From Myxococcales bacterium (GTDB taxonomy: Bacteria > Myxococcota_A > Polyangia > Polyangiales > Polyangiaceae): DNA of 42,587 nucleotides. Of this stretch, positions 33,441 to 40,959 are shown one piece after another. Under the pieces are notes generated by a model, which saw nothing but the letters and a program-made list of their open reading frames with translations, was not told where the DNA came from and did no database searches. How positions within the stretch are numbered: the stretch's first letter is position 1; each line of letters opens with the position of its first letter. Position numbers and translations under genes: made by a program. Location: NCBI GenBank assembly GCA_020430845.1, contig JAGQJA010000271.1:1-42587 (forward strand), read 5' to 3'.

Positions 33441-35559
33441 GCGAAGCCCCCGCCGTGGGCGCGCGCGAAGGGCGCTTGGGGAGCACGCCGTCGAGGCCGG
33501 CGCTGTCGATCACCTTGCGCTCCAGGAGGAGGTCGCGGAGCGCCTCGAGCTCGCCCCGGTGCTCGCGGAGCAGGCGCGACGCGCGCTCTCGCTGAGACTC
33601 GAGCACCGACCGGATGGCCTCGTCGACGGCGAGCAGCGTGGGATCGGCGAGCTGCCTCTCGTGCCCCGGCGCGCGCGCCGCGTAGCGCTGGACGCTGACG
33701 CCGTGACCGCCCATGCCCAGCTCCTCGACGAGCGAGCGGGCGATGTCGGTGGCCCGCTCGAGGTCGTGCGCCGACCCGATCGACAGATCGTCGAGCAAGA
33801 GGCCCTCGGCCTCGCGACCTCCGAAGAGCACGCAGATCGAGTCGAGCAGCTGGGCGCGCGTCACGACGTAGCGGTGCGCGCGGTCGGCGTACTGCACGAA
33901 ACCGAGCGACCCGCCCACGTCGCCGCGGATCGAGATCCGATCGATCGGCGGCGCGTGCTCGCACAGGATCGCGCAGATGGCGTGGCCCGCCTCGTGGGTC
34001 GCGACGACGTGCTCCTCGGCCGTCGTGAGCTCGGGTCTCTCGAGGTAGGCGGTCATCGCGGCCTCGACGTCGTCGGGCTCGACGGGGCCGGACGCGCCGG
34101 TGCGCAGGCGCGTCCGCGCGATCTGACGGCACAGCGCCTGGAGGTGATCGCCCGAGTAGCGCGACTCGGTGCCCTCGACGAGATCGCCGGTGCGCCGGAC
34201 CGCCCACTCGAGCGCGCGCGGGCTCATCGAGAGGCCGAGCTTCTGGTCGTGAACACCCAAGATGGCGCGCCGGTCGTCCGCGTCGGGGAACGGTACGTGG
34301 AGGTGGAACTCGAAGCGCCCGGGGCGTAGCAGCGCGTGGTCGAGCGACTCGACGAAGTTCGTCGTGCCGACCACGAACACGAGCTCCTCCTTGCGGAAGC
34401 CGTCCATCTCGGTGAGGAGCTGGTTGACCATCGAGTGCTCGACGCCCGACCCCGTGAACGTGCCACGCGCCGCGGCGAAGGAGTCGAGCTCGTCGAACAC
34501 GATGATGCTCGGCGCGCTCTGGCGCGCACGCAGGAACACCTGCCGGATGTTCTCTTCGCTCTCGCCGACCCAGCGGCTCTTGAGCTCGGGGCCGCTGACG
34601 ATGATCACCGCCGCGCCGAGGGCGGTGGCCATCGCCTTGGCAAAGAGCGTCTTGCCCGTGCCGGGCGGCCCCCAGAAGATCATGCCGCGCGGCACGAGCG
34701 CCTCGACGCGTCGGATCGCCTCGGGGTCGTCGAGCGTCGACTTGTGCGTGAGCACGTCGAGGATCTCACGACGGAGGCGCTCCTTGACGCGCGCGTAGCC
34801 GCCGATGTCGTCGGTGAGGTCGACGTCGGGCAGCTCGAGGTCGGCGGTCAACGTGGCCCCTCGCAGCTGACCGAGCGCGCCCTTGGCGTCCTCGGGGTAG
34901 TCCTCTCCGTCGAGCGCCGAGAGCAGCCGCCGTAGGCGCACGGCGTTGAGCCCGGACACATACTTGTAGAGTACATACGGATCGAACGACGTCGCCCGCG
35001 AGAGCTTGCGGCTCTCGCGCTGCGTGACGAGGTGCGCGAGACGCTCGCGGCCCACACCCAGGATGTGCACGTGCCGCGCGAACAGGTTCGCGATGACCTT
35101 GGGAACGGCGAACGACGGGTCCTTGAAGCCGAGCCAGAGGATCTGCGGGTTCTCGTACAGGAGCGGTATGACCTCGCGCGCCTCCGCCGTCAGGCCGCCC
35201 GAGCCCGTCGTGAGCAGGTCGAGGTGGGGCAGCACCACGACGCGCTCGCCCACGGGGCCGCGCACGGCGTCGCGGAGCTGCCCGATCATCGTGGCCATCA
35301 CGCCCATCGCCACGCCCTCGGGAGCGCCCGGGGCGGGTCGCCCGTCGAGGTAGGCGCACGCGAGGGAGCGCTTCTTGAGACGCGCGCGGAGCTCCGCGTA
35401 GAAGTACGGGACCAGCTCCTTGTCGCACTCGACCAGCACGGGCAGGCGCTGCGCGAGCGCCAGCTCGGCGGTCGCGAGCTCGTCGGGGTACGCGGCGCGG
35501 ACGGCCTGCGCCGGCGTGAGCTCGAGCGGGAGGTCGGCCTCTGCGACGCTGCATGTCAT
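33433..35559 (-). CDS. Soluble FtsH-like AAA+ zinc peptidase with Ycf46-like N-terminal domain
   Basis: The 708-residue protein has a degenerate AAA-type N-terminal domain (about 1-200, including VVVLPHLDLLTTGSGG) like that of Ycf46 proteins. An intact AAA+ module follows: Walker A GPPGTGKT (297-304), Walker B IIVFDELD (352-359) and an arginine-finger region DHALLRPGRFE. The C-terminal M41-type peptidase has HEAGH (522-526) and the third zinc ligand in SAHDLERAT (Asp599). It lacks the FtsH membrane segments, so it should be cytosolic. ATG 35559 has a GAGGG ribosome site. It probably unfolds and degrades proteins. It carries TGTA-N3-TACA site 3 at 34965-34975. Confidence 0.9.
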   Translation of the reverse strand: MTCSVAEADLPLELTPAQAVRAAYPDELATAELALAQRLPVLVECDKELVPYFYAELRARLKKRSLACAYLDGRPAPGAPEGVAMGVMATMIGQLRDAVRGPVGERVVVLPHLDLLTTGSGGLTAEAREVIPLLYENPQILWLGFKDPSFAVPKVIANLFARHVHILGVGRERLAHLVTQRESRKLSRATSFDPYVLYKYVSGLNAVRLRRLLSALDGEDYPEDAKGALGQLRGATLTADLELPDVDLTDDIGGYARVKERLRREILDVLTHKSTLDDPEAIRRVEALVPRGMIFWGPPGTGKTLFAKAMATALGAAVIIVSGPELKSRWVGESEENIRQVFLRARQSAPSIIVFDELDSFAAARGTFTGSGVEHSMVNQLLTEMDGFRKEELVFVVGTTNFVESLDHALLRPGRFEFHLHVPFPDADDRRAILGVHDQKLGLSMSPRALEWAVRRTGDLVEGTESRYSGDHLQALCRQIARTRLRTGASGPVEPDDVEAAMTAYLERPELTTAEEHVVATHEAGHAICAILCEHAPPIDRISIRGDVGGSLGFVQYADRAHRYVVTRAQLLDSICVLFGGREAEGLLLDDLSIGSAHDLERATDIARSLVEELGMGGHGVSVQRYAARAPGHERQLADPTLLAVDEAIRSVLESQRERASRLLREHRGELEALRDLLLERKVIDSAGLDGVLPKRPSRAPTAGASHG
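34965..34975. promoter_or_regulatory. Intragenic TGTA-N3-TACA inverted repeat (site 3)
   Basis: TGTAGAGTACA lies inside the FtsH-like gene within an A/T-rich run of codons for YVLYKYV. Codon choice here is unlike the rest of the gene. Confidence 0.35.
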
Positions 35560-35569
35560 CGGTGTGCCC

Positions 35570-36133
35570 TCATACGCGGACCTTGATGGTGAGCTCACCG
35601 GTCTCGGCGTCCTCACGCAGCTCTTCGATCTCTCCGAGCGAGCGCGCCTTCTCCTTGAGCGCTTCGGCCGCTACGCGCGCCGAGACCCGGTCGAGCTCTT
35701 CGCGCACGTCGGCGAGCCGCTTCTCGAGCGCCTTGGTGAGCGTCTCGCGTGATCTCTCGGCGGCCTCGCGCGCCTCCCGCTCGAGGTCGCGGTCGAGGCG
35801 CTCCTGGAGCTTGGCGCGCCCCTTGACGTCGTTCTCTTCGTACACCGATCCGGTGCGCTCCCGCTCGACCTCGATCTGCTGCTCGCGCTCGGCCGTGATC
35901 CGCACCTCGCCGGTCGCGAGGTCGACCTCGATGCTCACGCCTTCGCCCTCGTCGCGGCGCGCGCGGCCCGCGTCCACCGTGAATCCCCGGGCCTCGAGGG
36001 CCGCGGCGAGCAGCTCGCTCGTGCGCTCGCGCGACACGATGGGCAACAGCTCGATCGCCCCGCACACGCCGTCCTCGACGTGGACGACACGCCGGACAGA
36101 ACCACGGATGCTGACGCGATACGCTCGGCTCAC
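35570..36133 (-). CDS. Coiled-coil ternary-system protein (possible DUF1257/DUF2997-related)
   Basis: The 187-residue protein begins at GTG 36133, overlapping the stop of the upstream gene by 4 bp and preceded by GGAGGA. Residues 1-85 are alpha/beta with beta strands (YRVSIRGSVRRVVHVEDG, VSIEVDLATGEVRITAE). Residues about 90-170 are a long charged coiled coil (EREQQIEVERE, KLQERLDRDLEREAREAAE). The last strand reads TGELTIKVRV. Placement just before a Ycf46/FtsH-type AAA gene is typical of DUF1257 and DUF2997 proteins, so a relation is suggested but not shown. It lies 10 bp before the peptidase gene. Confidence 0.65.
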   Translation of the reverse strand: MSRAYRVSIRGSVRRVVHVEDGVCGAIELLPIVSRERTSELLAAALEARGFTVDAGRARRDEGEGVSIEVDLATGEVRITAEREQQIEVERERTGSVYEENDVKGRAKLQERLDRDLEREAREAAERSRETLTKALEKRLADVREELDRVSARVAAEALKEKARSLGEIEELREDAETGELTIKVRV

Positions 36134-37302
36134 TCGCTCTCCTCCCGGCGCGTCGCGCCCGCGTCGATGGCGTCGAGCTCGCGGACCACTTCGCGCACGC
36201 GCGCGAAGCCATCTTTTCCCAGCACGTCCCACGCGGCAAGCGTCGCCTGCGCCAGCTCGTAGCCCTCGTCGAAGAAGCGCACGTGCGCGAGCTGCTCGCG
36301 ATCGACGTCGAGCGTCGCGACGACGCGCAGCAACGCGCAGGCGTGACGGCGCGCGCGAGAGCGATCTCGCAGCGGACCGCCTTCGGCGAGCCCTCTCGTG
36401 AGCGCCTCGGCCGTCACTGCGGCGCTCGCGCCCGCCGGCACGACACGCGCGGCCGCGGTGACCAAGAACGTCGCGAGATCGAGCCGCCCCGCCTCGCGCG
36501 CGGCGTCGACGAACGCGGAGAGCACGTGACCGCGAGCCACGGCGACGTGCGCCGCCCCGAGCGCGTGCGGCAGGCGATCGGACGGCGCGGGCATCGCCGC
36601 CGCGTTCGTCCACGCGCGAGACAGATCGTCGCGCATGGCGTCGACCACGACGGCCCGCTCCGCGCGGACGAGCGCCGACATGCGCGCCGCCGTCACCTCG
36701 ACCGGGGGCGCGAGTTCGGTGGGTCCTTCGGGCACGCGCGGCGGCGCGGTGGCCCATGCGAGCGCGTCGACGTGACCGAGCCACGCGAACGCGGACGCGC
36801 GGACGCCGGGCTGCGTGACGATCTCCGCCTCGAGCGGCGTGCCCGCGACGAGCCGAAGCAACCCCTCGCAGACGAGCTCGTCTCCGACCGTCTCCGGCGC
36901 GACGTCGAGCGGCGCGGGCGTGTCGGCGCGCGGCCCAGCGCGGAAGCCGAGCGACGCACCGAGCGGCTGCTCGACCAGCCAACGCAGCAGCTCGAACGTG
37001 AACCGGCCGAACGCGAGCGACAGGTCTGGCGTGATCTCCCAGGCGCGACCGCGGCGCAGCTCTCCGGCGGCGAATCGCGGCTCCACGCGCGCGCCGCCGC
37101 CCCGCGCGAGCTTCCACACCGCGGCGGTGGCGAGCGCGCGCCGCAGCGCGCCCATCGCGGTCGGACCGAGCGAGGCGACGCGGGCGCGACCGCGCAGGAT
37201 CCCCTCGACGAACGCGAACGGCTCTCGGCCCATCACGGCGCGCGCGACCACGAGCAGATCGCGCTCGGCGAGCGTCACGCGGATCGGCGCCACTTGGGTC
37301 AT
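36130..37302 (-). CDS. Ternary-system protein of unknown function
   Basis: The 390-residue protein begins MTQVAPIRVTLAERDLLVV; its ATG overlaps the radical SAM stop by 4 bp. It is Ala/Arg-rich and mostly helical, with an N-terminal alpha/beta part (AWEITPDLSLAFGRFTFELL) and a later region of paired helices (LGAAHVAVARGHVLSAF, LDLATFLVTAAARVVPAG). It has no signal, membrane segment or catalytic motif. It is coded between a radical SAM enzyme and the coiled-coil protein, so it may be the modified substrate, a scaffold or a recognition protein; the sequence does not decide. Confidence 0.65.
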   Translation of the reverse strand: MTQVAPIRVTLAERDLLVVARAVMGREPFAFVEGILRGRARVASLGPTAMGALRRALATAAVWKLARGGGARVEPRFAAGELRRGRAWEITPDLSLAFGRFTFELLRWLVEQPLGASLGFRAGPRADTPAPLDVAPETVGDELVCEGLLRLVAGTPLEAEIVTQPGVRASAFAWLGHVDALAWATAPPRVPEGPTELAPPVEVTAARMSALVRAERAVVVDAMRDDLSRAWTNAAAMPAPSDRLPHALGAAHVAVARGHVLSAFVDAAREAGRLDLATFLVTAAARVVPAGASAAVTAEALTRGLAEGGPLRDRSRARRHACALLRVVATLDVDREQLAHVRFFDEGYELAQATLAAWDVLGKDGFARVREVVRELDAIDAGATRREESE

Positions 37303-37931
37303 CGGCGCCGCTCGAGGCGCGCCGACGCGCTGGGCCAGCCGTTGATCGACAGCTCGGTGCGTCGCAGCCGGATCTCGACCGTGTTCGGCGCCGTGAAGCA
37401 CGGCGCGCCCTCGGCGTAGCGCGCGGAGAGAAAGTGCATGCGCTGGTTGGACGAGCCGATCCACCGGCGCGCGCGCTCGGGGCGGGCGCGGTCGAACGGG
37501 CCGTCGACGAGCAGATCGGTCGCGGCGAGGAGGGCGGCCACCTCGGGCTCGCGCGCGGCGCGGGCCTCGAGCGCCGCGAGCTCGTAGCCGGAGAACACCA
37601 TCACGCCGAGACCGAGGGCGCGCGCCGCCTCGGCGAGCTCGGCGCAGGCCTCGGGTTGCTCGAAGGGCTCTCCGCCCAGCAGGGTCACCCCCTCGACCCC
37701 GGCGGCGTGCGCGGCGGCGGCCAGCGACGCGGGGGCCATCTCCTCGCCCCCGGCCGCGTCGAACATCTGCGGGTTGCAGCACCCCGCGCACCGGATGGAG
37801 CAGCCCTGCACCCAGACGGCGTACCGGTGGCCCGGCCCCTCGGCCTCGGTGTCGGCGACGATCTGGGCGACGCGGAGGGCCGGCACGATGGGCCGATGGT
37901 ACGCGCGTCGGGCGCGCGCCGCCGGTCGCAT
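37299..37931 (-). CDS. Radical SAM activase-type protein (NrdG-like), first gene of the ternary operon
   Basis: The 210-residue protein has an activase-type N-terminus with VWVQGCSIRCAGC holding the CX3CX2C cluster motif, and the SAM-binding GVTLLGGEPFEQP. It resembles NrdG-like 4Fe-4S single-cluster proteins rather than large radical SAM enzymes. No glycyl-radical enzyme gene is nearby, so the target is not ribonucleotide reductase; a protein of the same operon is possible. I choose ATG 37931 (GGTGAT 6 nt upstream); GTG 37886 is a shorter alternative with the same domain. It is the first gene of eight, and a 17-bp palindrome lies about 100 bp upstream. Confidence 0.8.
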   Translation of the reverse strand: MRPAARARRAYHRPIVPALRVAQIVADTEAEGPGHRYAVWVQGCSIRCAGCCNPQMFDAAGGEEMAPASLAAAAHAAGVEGVTLLGGEPFEQPEACAELAEAARALGLGVMVFSGYELAALEARAAREPEVAALLAATDLLVDGPFDRARPERARRWIGSSNQRMHFLSARYAEGAPCFTAPNTVEIRLRRTELSINGWPSASARLERRR

Positions 37932-38027
37932 TGGTGGATCACCCGTGGTCCATCCGCGCCCTCGGGAACGCAGGCGGCGGGGCGACCGCGCGTGGCAAGT
38001 CTTCGGAATCACAAAGGTCTTCCGGCA

Positions 38028-38044
38028 CACTTACAGTGTAAGTG
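38028..38044. promoter_or_regulatory. Perfect 17-bp palindrome, probable operator in the divergent promoter
   Basis: CACTTACAGTGTAAGTG has two perfect 8-bp arms around a central G. It lies in an A/T-richer gap between the ternary operon (start 37931) and the lipoprotein gene (start 38075). A dimeric repressor of the TetR or GntR kind is a reasonable guess; no such gene is in the window. Confidence 0.6.
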
Positions 38045-38074
38045 AAAGGCGTACATTGTGCATACGGGGCGGCC

Positions 38075-39643
38075 ATGTCGAACCGCCTCCGCTGCGCCCT
38101 CGCCGTCTTCGCCCTCGCCTCCGTCGCCGCGTGCGCGGCCCCCTCGGAGGACGCGACGAACGAGACCGAGGACGATCTCACGAGCCTGACCGCGCGCTCA
38201 CGCCGCCTGTGGTTCCAGGGCAAGGTGTTCGTCGCGCCGGGGTCGAGCGACGCGCAGATCCTGAGCGCGGTGCGCGCGCAGGCGCAGACGGCGTTCGGCG
38301 CGATGCGCACGGACGACATCGCGGTCAACAGCCGCGAGCTCAAGGAGATCGACACGGCGACCTTCCGCAAGCGCGACGTCCAGGTCGTCGACACGAGCCG
38401 CGAGGGCGACCCGGGCACGCCGATGCTCGAGGTCAAGTACACCTACAAGGACGACGCCGTCGTCGGCATGCGTCACGCGACGCGGACGAGCGTGCCGCTC
38501 GCCGTCATGAGCCCGGGCTACCGCTCGCAGACCGAGCGCATCCTCCGCGAGTGCACACCCAACGACTCGCACTCGCGCGACTTCGCCAGCACCGCCTGGT
38601 ACATCTTCGAGCCGTCGCTCCGCCAGTGCCAAGAGGCCATCAAGAAGGAGCAGGACGCCATCACCCAGGACCGCGCCAAGCTCACCGATCGGCGCGCACA
38701 GGTGACCAAGAGCGAGGTCGACCGCCTCTATCTGCCCATCACGGCCCGCCTCGGCGCCGACAAGACGAACCGCGGCGCCTCGTACCCGGACTACCACCGG
38801 CTCTACAAGGGCGGCGTGAAGGAGAACAAGCTCGTCGTGTCGCTCGTGTACGGGCTCATCGACCACGACCACGGCGGCCCGGCCGACGACTACAACTTCG
38901 GCGAGCTGATGACGACGCTCGACAAGGTGATGGCGGCGCGAGGCGAGTTCAAGGTCATCGACGCCCCGGTCGACCTGGGGCGCTTCGAGCTCCCTTCGGG
39001 CCGCGTGCTCGAGGGCGTGTCGTTCGCCGACGCCGTCCGCTGGAAGACGTCGTGGAGCACGCCGCCGGGCATGTCGAGCGCCGACAAGACCGCCGCCATC
39101 AAGCTCTTCGCCGAGAAGATCTACCGCAAGTGGATCACGGTCGAGCGCACGGTGAACGTGAAGATCGGCGACGAGGCGCCCAAGGACGTGGGCGTGCAGC
39201 TGATGTTCTACTACGGCGCGGACCGCGACTCGGCGCCCCACAAGTTCGCCACCAAGAACAGCGACGTCATCCTCTACAACGGCCACTCGTACATCGGCAG
39301 CGGGCCGCTCGACCCCACGCGCTTCACGCGGGACGACTTCTCGAAGGCGTACCAGATCCTCTGGGTCGACGGATGTGTATCTTACAACTATTACCACAAG
39401 GACTACATCCCGCTGAAGGAAGGCGGCACGAAGAACCTCGACCTCATCACGAACGGTCTCGAGGCGCCCTCATACCGCAGCGGGCTCGCCATGGGTCAGT
39501 TCCTCGCGCGCTTCCTCGACGGTCAGGGCGCCAGCTACAAGGACCTGCTCGAGGCCGCCGACGACACCGACGCCCTGCGCGTGGTCGACGGCGAGCTCGA
39601 CAACGAGTGGCGCCCCGAGCGCTTCCCGCTCGTCGTGCGCTGA
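38075..39643 (+). CDS. Lipoprotein with possible clan CD-like cysteine protease dyad
   Basis: The 522-residue product starts with a lipoprotein signal (ALASVAACAAP). The middle is charged and helical. Near the C-terminus, DVILYNGHSYIGSG (His404) and ILWVDGCVSYNYY (Cys434) look like the His and Cys motifs of clan CD peptidases (caspase/gingipain type), each ending a hydrophobic strand. The pairing is inferred from pattern only. It is probably in the periplasm or on the cell surface. The ATG at 38075 is set by the signal peptide; GTG 38042 is less likely. It is divergent from the ternary operon and shares its promoter palindrome. TGTA-N3-TACA site 4 overlaps the Cys motif codons. Confidence 0.7.
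   Translation: MSNRLRCALAVFALASVAACAAPSEDATNETEDDLTSLTARSRRLWFQGKVFVAPGSSDAQILSAVRAQAQTAFGAMRTDDIAVNSRELKEIDTATFRKRDVQVVDTSREGDPGTPMLEVKYTYKDDAVVGMRHATRTSVPLAVMSPGYRSQTERILRECTPNDSHSRDFASTAWYIFEPSLRQCQEAIKKEQDAITQDRAKLTDRRAQVTKSEVDRLYLPITARLGADKTNRGASYPDYHRLYKGGVKENKLVVSLVYGLIDHDHGGPADDYNFGELMTTLDKVMAARGEFKVIDAPVDLGRFELPSGRVLEGVSFADAVRWKTSWSTPPGMSSADKTAAIKLFAEKIYRKWITVERTVNVKIGDEAPKDVGVQLMFYYGADRDSAPHKFATKNSDVILYNGHSYIGSGPLDPTRFTRDDFSKAYQILWVDGCVSYNYYHKDYIPLKEGGTKNLDLITNGLEAPSYRSGLAMGQFLARFLDGQGASYKDLLEAADDTDALRVVDGELDNEWRPERFPLVVR
39376..39386. promoter_or_regulatory. Intragenic TGTA-N3-TACA inverted repeat (site 4)
   Basis: TGTATCTTACA overlaps the codons for Cys-Val-Ser-Tyr in the lipoprotein at 38075-39643, using TGT, GTA and TCT, all unusual in this gene. 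Confidence 0.35.
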
Positions 39644-39708
39644 GCCTCCCGACACCCTCGCGCCAAGGCGTCGCGCGGCCCCACGTTGTCGCGTAGAGTG
39701 CGCCGAAC

Positions 39709-40959
39709 GTGCTCCGCCGCATCCCCGACCGCAACATCTGGATCATCTACGGGGCCGTGCTGATGCTCGGCGTCGCGTACGGCGTGTCGATCGCCGTGCT
39801 CGCCCTGCACCTCGACGCGCTCGGCATCGGGAAGATCGCGATGGGTGGGCTCGCCGCCACGTTCGCCGGCGGCATCGTCGTGATGGCGATCCCCGCCGGG
39901 TGGCTCATCCGCCGCTTCGGCGCCAAGCCGGTCATGGTCGCCGCGCTCTTCGGCTACGCGGCGTGCGTCGGCGTCTTCCCGTTCTTGAAGACGGCCGGGG
40001 CGCTGTCGGTGGCGCGCTTCTTCGACGGAGCGTTCTCGGTGACCGTCTGGGTGTCTGCCGAGACGGCGCTGCTCGTGCGGGCGCGCCCCACCGACAAGGC
40101 GTTCGTCATGAGCCTCTACGCGATGTCGCTCGCGGCCGGCTACGTCGTCGGCCCGATCATCAGCGCGATCGTCGTGCCGCACGCCGGGACGGGCGTGACG
40201 TTCCTGATCGCCGGCGCGCTCGCCGCGCTCGCCGGGGCGCTCGTGCTCTTGCGGCTCGACGGCGCGCCCGGAGGTGAGTCCGCCCACGGGGAGTCGCACG
40301 ACGCGCCGCCATCCTCGGACGAAGCGGCGCCGAGCCCGACCGCGCCGCGCGCCTCTCCGCTCGCCGTGCTGTGGCGCGTCAAGACGGCGTGCGCGGCGAC
40401 GTTCTCGTACGGCTACTTCCAGGCGTCGCTGGTGCTCTTCTTGCCGCTCTACCTGGTGGGCCCCAAGCACGTGCCCGAGGACAAGACGATCCTCGTGACC
40501 GCGTTCTTCGCCGCCGGAATGCTCTCGCTCTCGATCGTCGCGGCGCGCCTCGGCGACAGGCTGGGTCACCTCGCCGTGATGCGCGCGCTCGCGTTCGTCG
40601 GCGGCGTGATGGTGGCGCTCTTCGTCGCGCTCAGCTCCTTCGCCGCGATGTGCGCCGCCGTGTTCGTCGCGGGCGCGACGCTGGCGTCCATCTCGCCGAT
40701 AAGCCTCGCGCTCCAGGGCGTCGTGACGCCCGCGCAAGATCTCAGCCGAGCGAACGCCTTCTACAACGCGGCCTACGCGTGCGGGATGCTGCTCGGCCCC
40801 CCGGTGTCGAGCGTGCTCTTCACCCGGTGGGGCGGCGGCGCCATGCTCTTTCACCTGACGGGCCTCTGGGCCGTCTTCGTCACGTTCACGCTCGTGTTCG
40901 CGGGCGACGATCCGCGCACAGCGGCGCGCCGACGCCAGGGCGCCGCCCTCGCGCGATGA
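39709..40959 (+). CDS. Major facilitator superfamily transporter
   Basis: The 416-residue inner-membrane protein has about 12 hydrophobic segments, beginning IYGAVLMLGVAYGVSIAVLAL. The loop after the second segment reads GWLIRRFGAKPVMV, the MFS motif A region, and a long hydrophilic central loop (SAHGESHDAPPSSDEAAPS) separates the two halves. The second half has RLGDRLGHLAVM in the equivalent loop. Export of a small molecule or drug is likely, but the substrate is unknown. It starts at GTG 39709. The stop overlaps the beta-lactamase-fold gene by 4 bp, so they form an operon. Confidence 0.9.
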   Translation: MLRRIPDRNIWIIYGAVLMLGVAYGVSIAVLALHLDALGIGKIAMGGLAATFAGGIVVMAIPAGWLIRRFGAKPVMVAALFGYAACVGVFPFLKTAGALSVARFFDGAFSVTVWVSAETALLVRARPTDKAFVMSLYAMSLAAGYVVGPIISAIVVPHAGTGVTFLIAGALAALAGALVLLRLDGAPGGESAHGESHDAPPSSDEAAPSPTAPRASPLAVLWRVKTACAATFSYGYFQASLVLFLPLYLVGPKHVPEDKTILVTAFFAAGMLSLSIVAARLGDRLGHLAVMRALAFVGGVMVALFVALSSFAAMCAAVFVAGATLASISPISLALQGVVTPAQDLSRANAFYNAAYACGMLLGPPVSSVLFTRWGGGAMLFHLTGLWAVFVTFTLVFAGDDPRTAARRRQGAALAR

